From contig JAIRWI010000048.1 in NCBI GenBank assembly GCA_031269095.1, positions 1-45,050 of the forward strand: DNA of 45,050 nucleotides, given 5' to 3'. The DNA comes from Holosporales bacterium (GTDB taxonomy: Bacteria; Pseudomonadota; Alphaproteobacteria; RUG11792). Both the position numbers and the translations under genes were made by a program. Position 1 is the first letter of the stretch. Every line of letters begins with the position of its first letter. Positions 44,993 through 45,050 of this stretch are shown one piece after another. The notes under the pieces are model-generated. The model was not told where the DNA came from. It ran no database searches and saw nothing but the letters and a program-made list of their open reading frames with translations.

Positions 44993-45050
44993 ACCTCTTT
45001 CGAAATTGCAATAACAATTAGTAAGTGGTATAAAAAAGGAAACCTTTAAG
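44991..45050. mobile_element. Possible insertion-sequence end, cut by the window
   Basis: agacctctttcgaaattgca begins exactly where the B unit loses its terminal TATA. Its GACCTCTTTC-type start resembles, from memory, the terminal repeats of some IS5-group elements. No transposase is visible because the window ends. The call is tentative. Confidence 0.25.

Overview
The window is AT-rich and reads as part of the chromosome of a reduced, host-associated alphaproteobacterium, most likely an intracellular symbiont of the Holosporales/Rickettsiales type. The lineage call rests on genes seen here: a TIGR02300 (FYDLN-type) zinc-ribbon protein, a MucR-type regulator, the DUF1013/TrcR cell-cycle regulator, an HdaA-like DnaA relative, class I lysyl-tRNA synthetase, argS followed by a SPOR-domain gene, and a capsid gene resembling the alphaproteobacterial gene transfer agent (GTA). 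Genes for core functions are intact. They are separated by unusually long intergenic stretches, and several genes normally found in operons stand alone (atpD, a capsid gene, an ABC-2 permease).

Layout. 1-5.5 kb: the end of an unknown gene, yidC, tRNA-Asn, and a lepA/dicluster-ferredoxin pair, all on the minus strand except the first. 6-14 kb (mostly minus): GTA-like capsid, tRNA-Val, argS-SPOR, tRNA-Thr(CGT), TIGR02300-trpS, and rpmE-pepA, divergent from rho. 15-24 kb (plus): two secreted orphans, a small orphan, dnaN, mucR, an ABC-2 permease, and the trcR-fdx-hdaA cluster, then tRNA-Thr(TGT) and tRNA-His on the minus strand. 25-29.5 kb: solitary atpD, a secreted orphan, an outer-membrane barrel gene paired with a DUF4280 PAAR-like spike-tip gene, and a small membrane protein. 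29.9-39.3 kb (plus): lysK, nrdD, PBP1a, phzF, hemW, surE and a LytM-like lipoprotein, of which the last six are tightly packed. 39.6-45 kb: RNase E/G, a secreted acidic leucine-rich-repeat-like protein (minus), rsmD, pal, and a possible insertion-sequence edge at the window end.

The intergenic space is dominated by short repeats. I count roughly 30 units in families I call A, B, C and D. Complete A, B and D units are about 106 bp, bounded at both ends by TATA, with imperfect terminal inverted repeats. They often lie head to tail sharing one TATA, and one D unit is inserted inside a B unit at an internal TATA. This is the signature of small non-autonomous transposable elements (MITE-like) that use TA/TATA targets, possibly mobilised by an IS630/Tc1-mariner-type transposase. 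No transposase is in the window. This is the strongest candidate here for an undescribed system.

Other notable points are an NrdD-type anaerobic ribonucleotide reductase whose frame stops before the glycyl-radical motif, a lone GTA-like capsid gene, and a lone PAAR-like spike-tip gene next to an outer-membrane barrel. Functional calls for well-known families come from motif recognition alone; no database search was possible.
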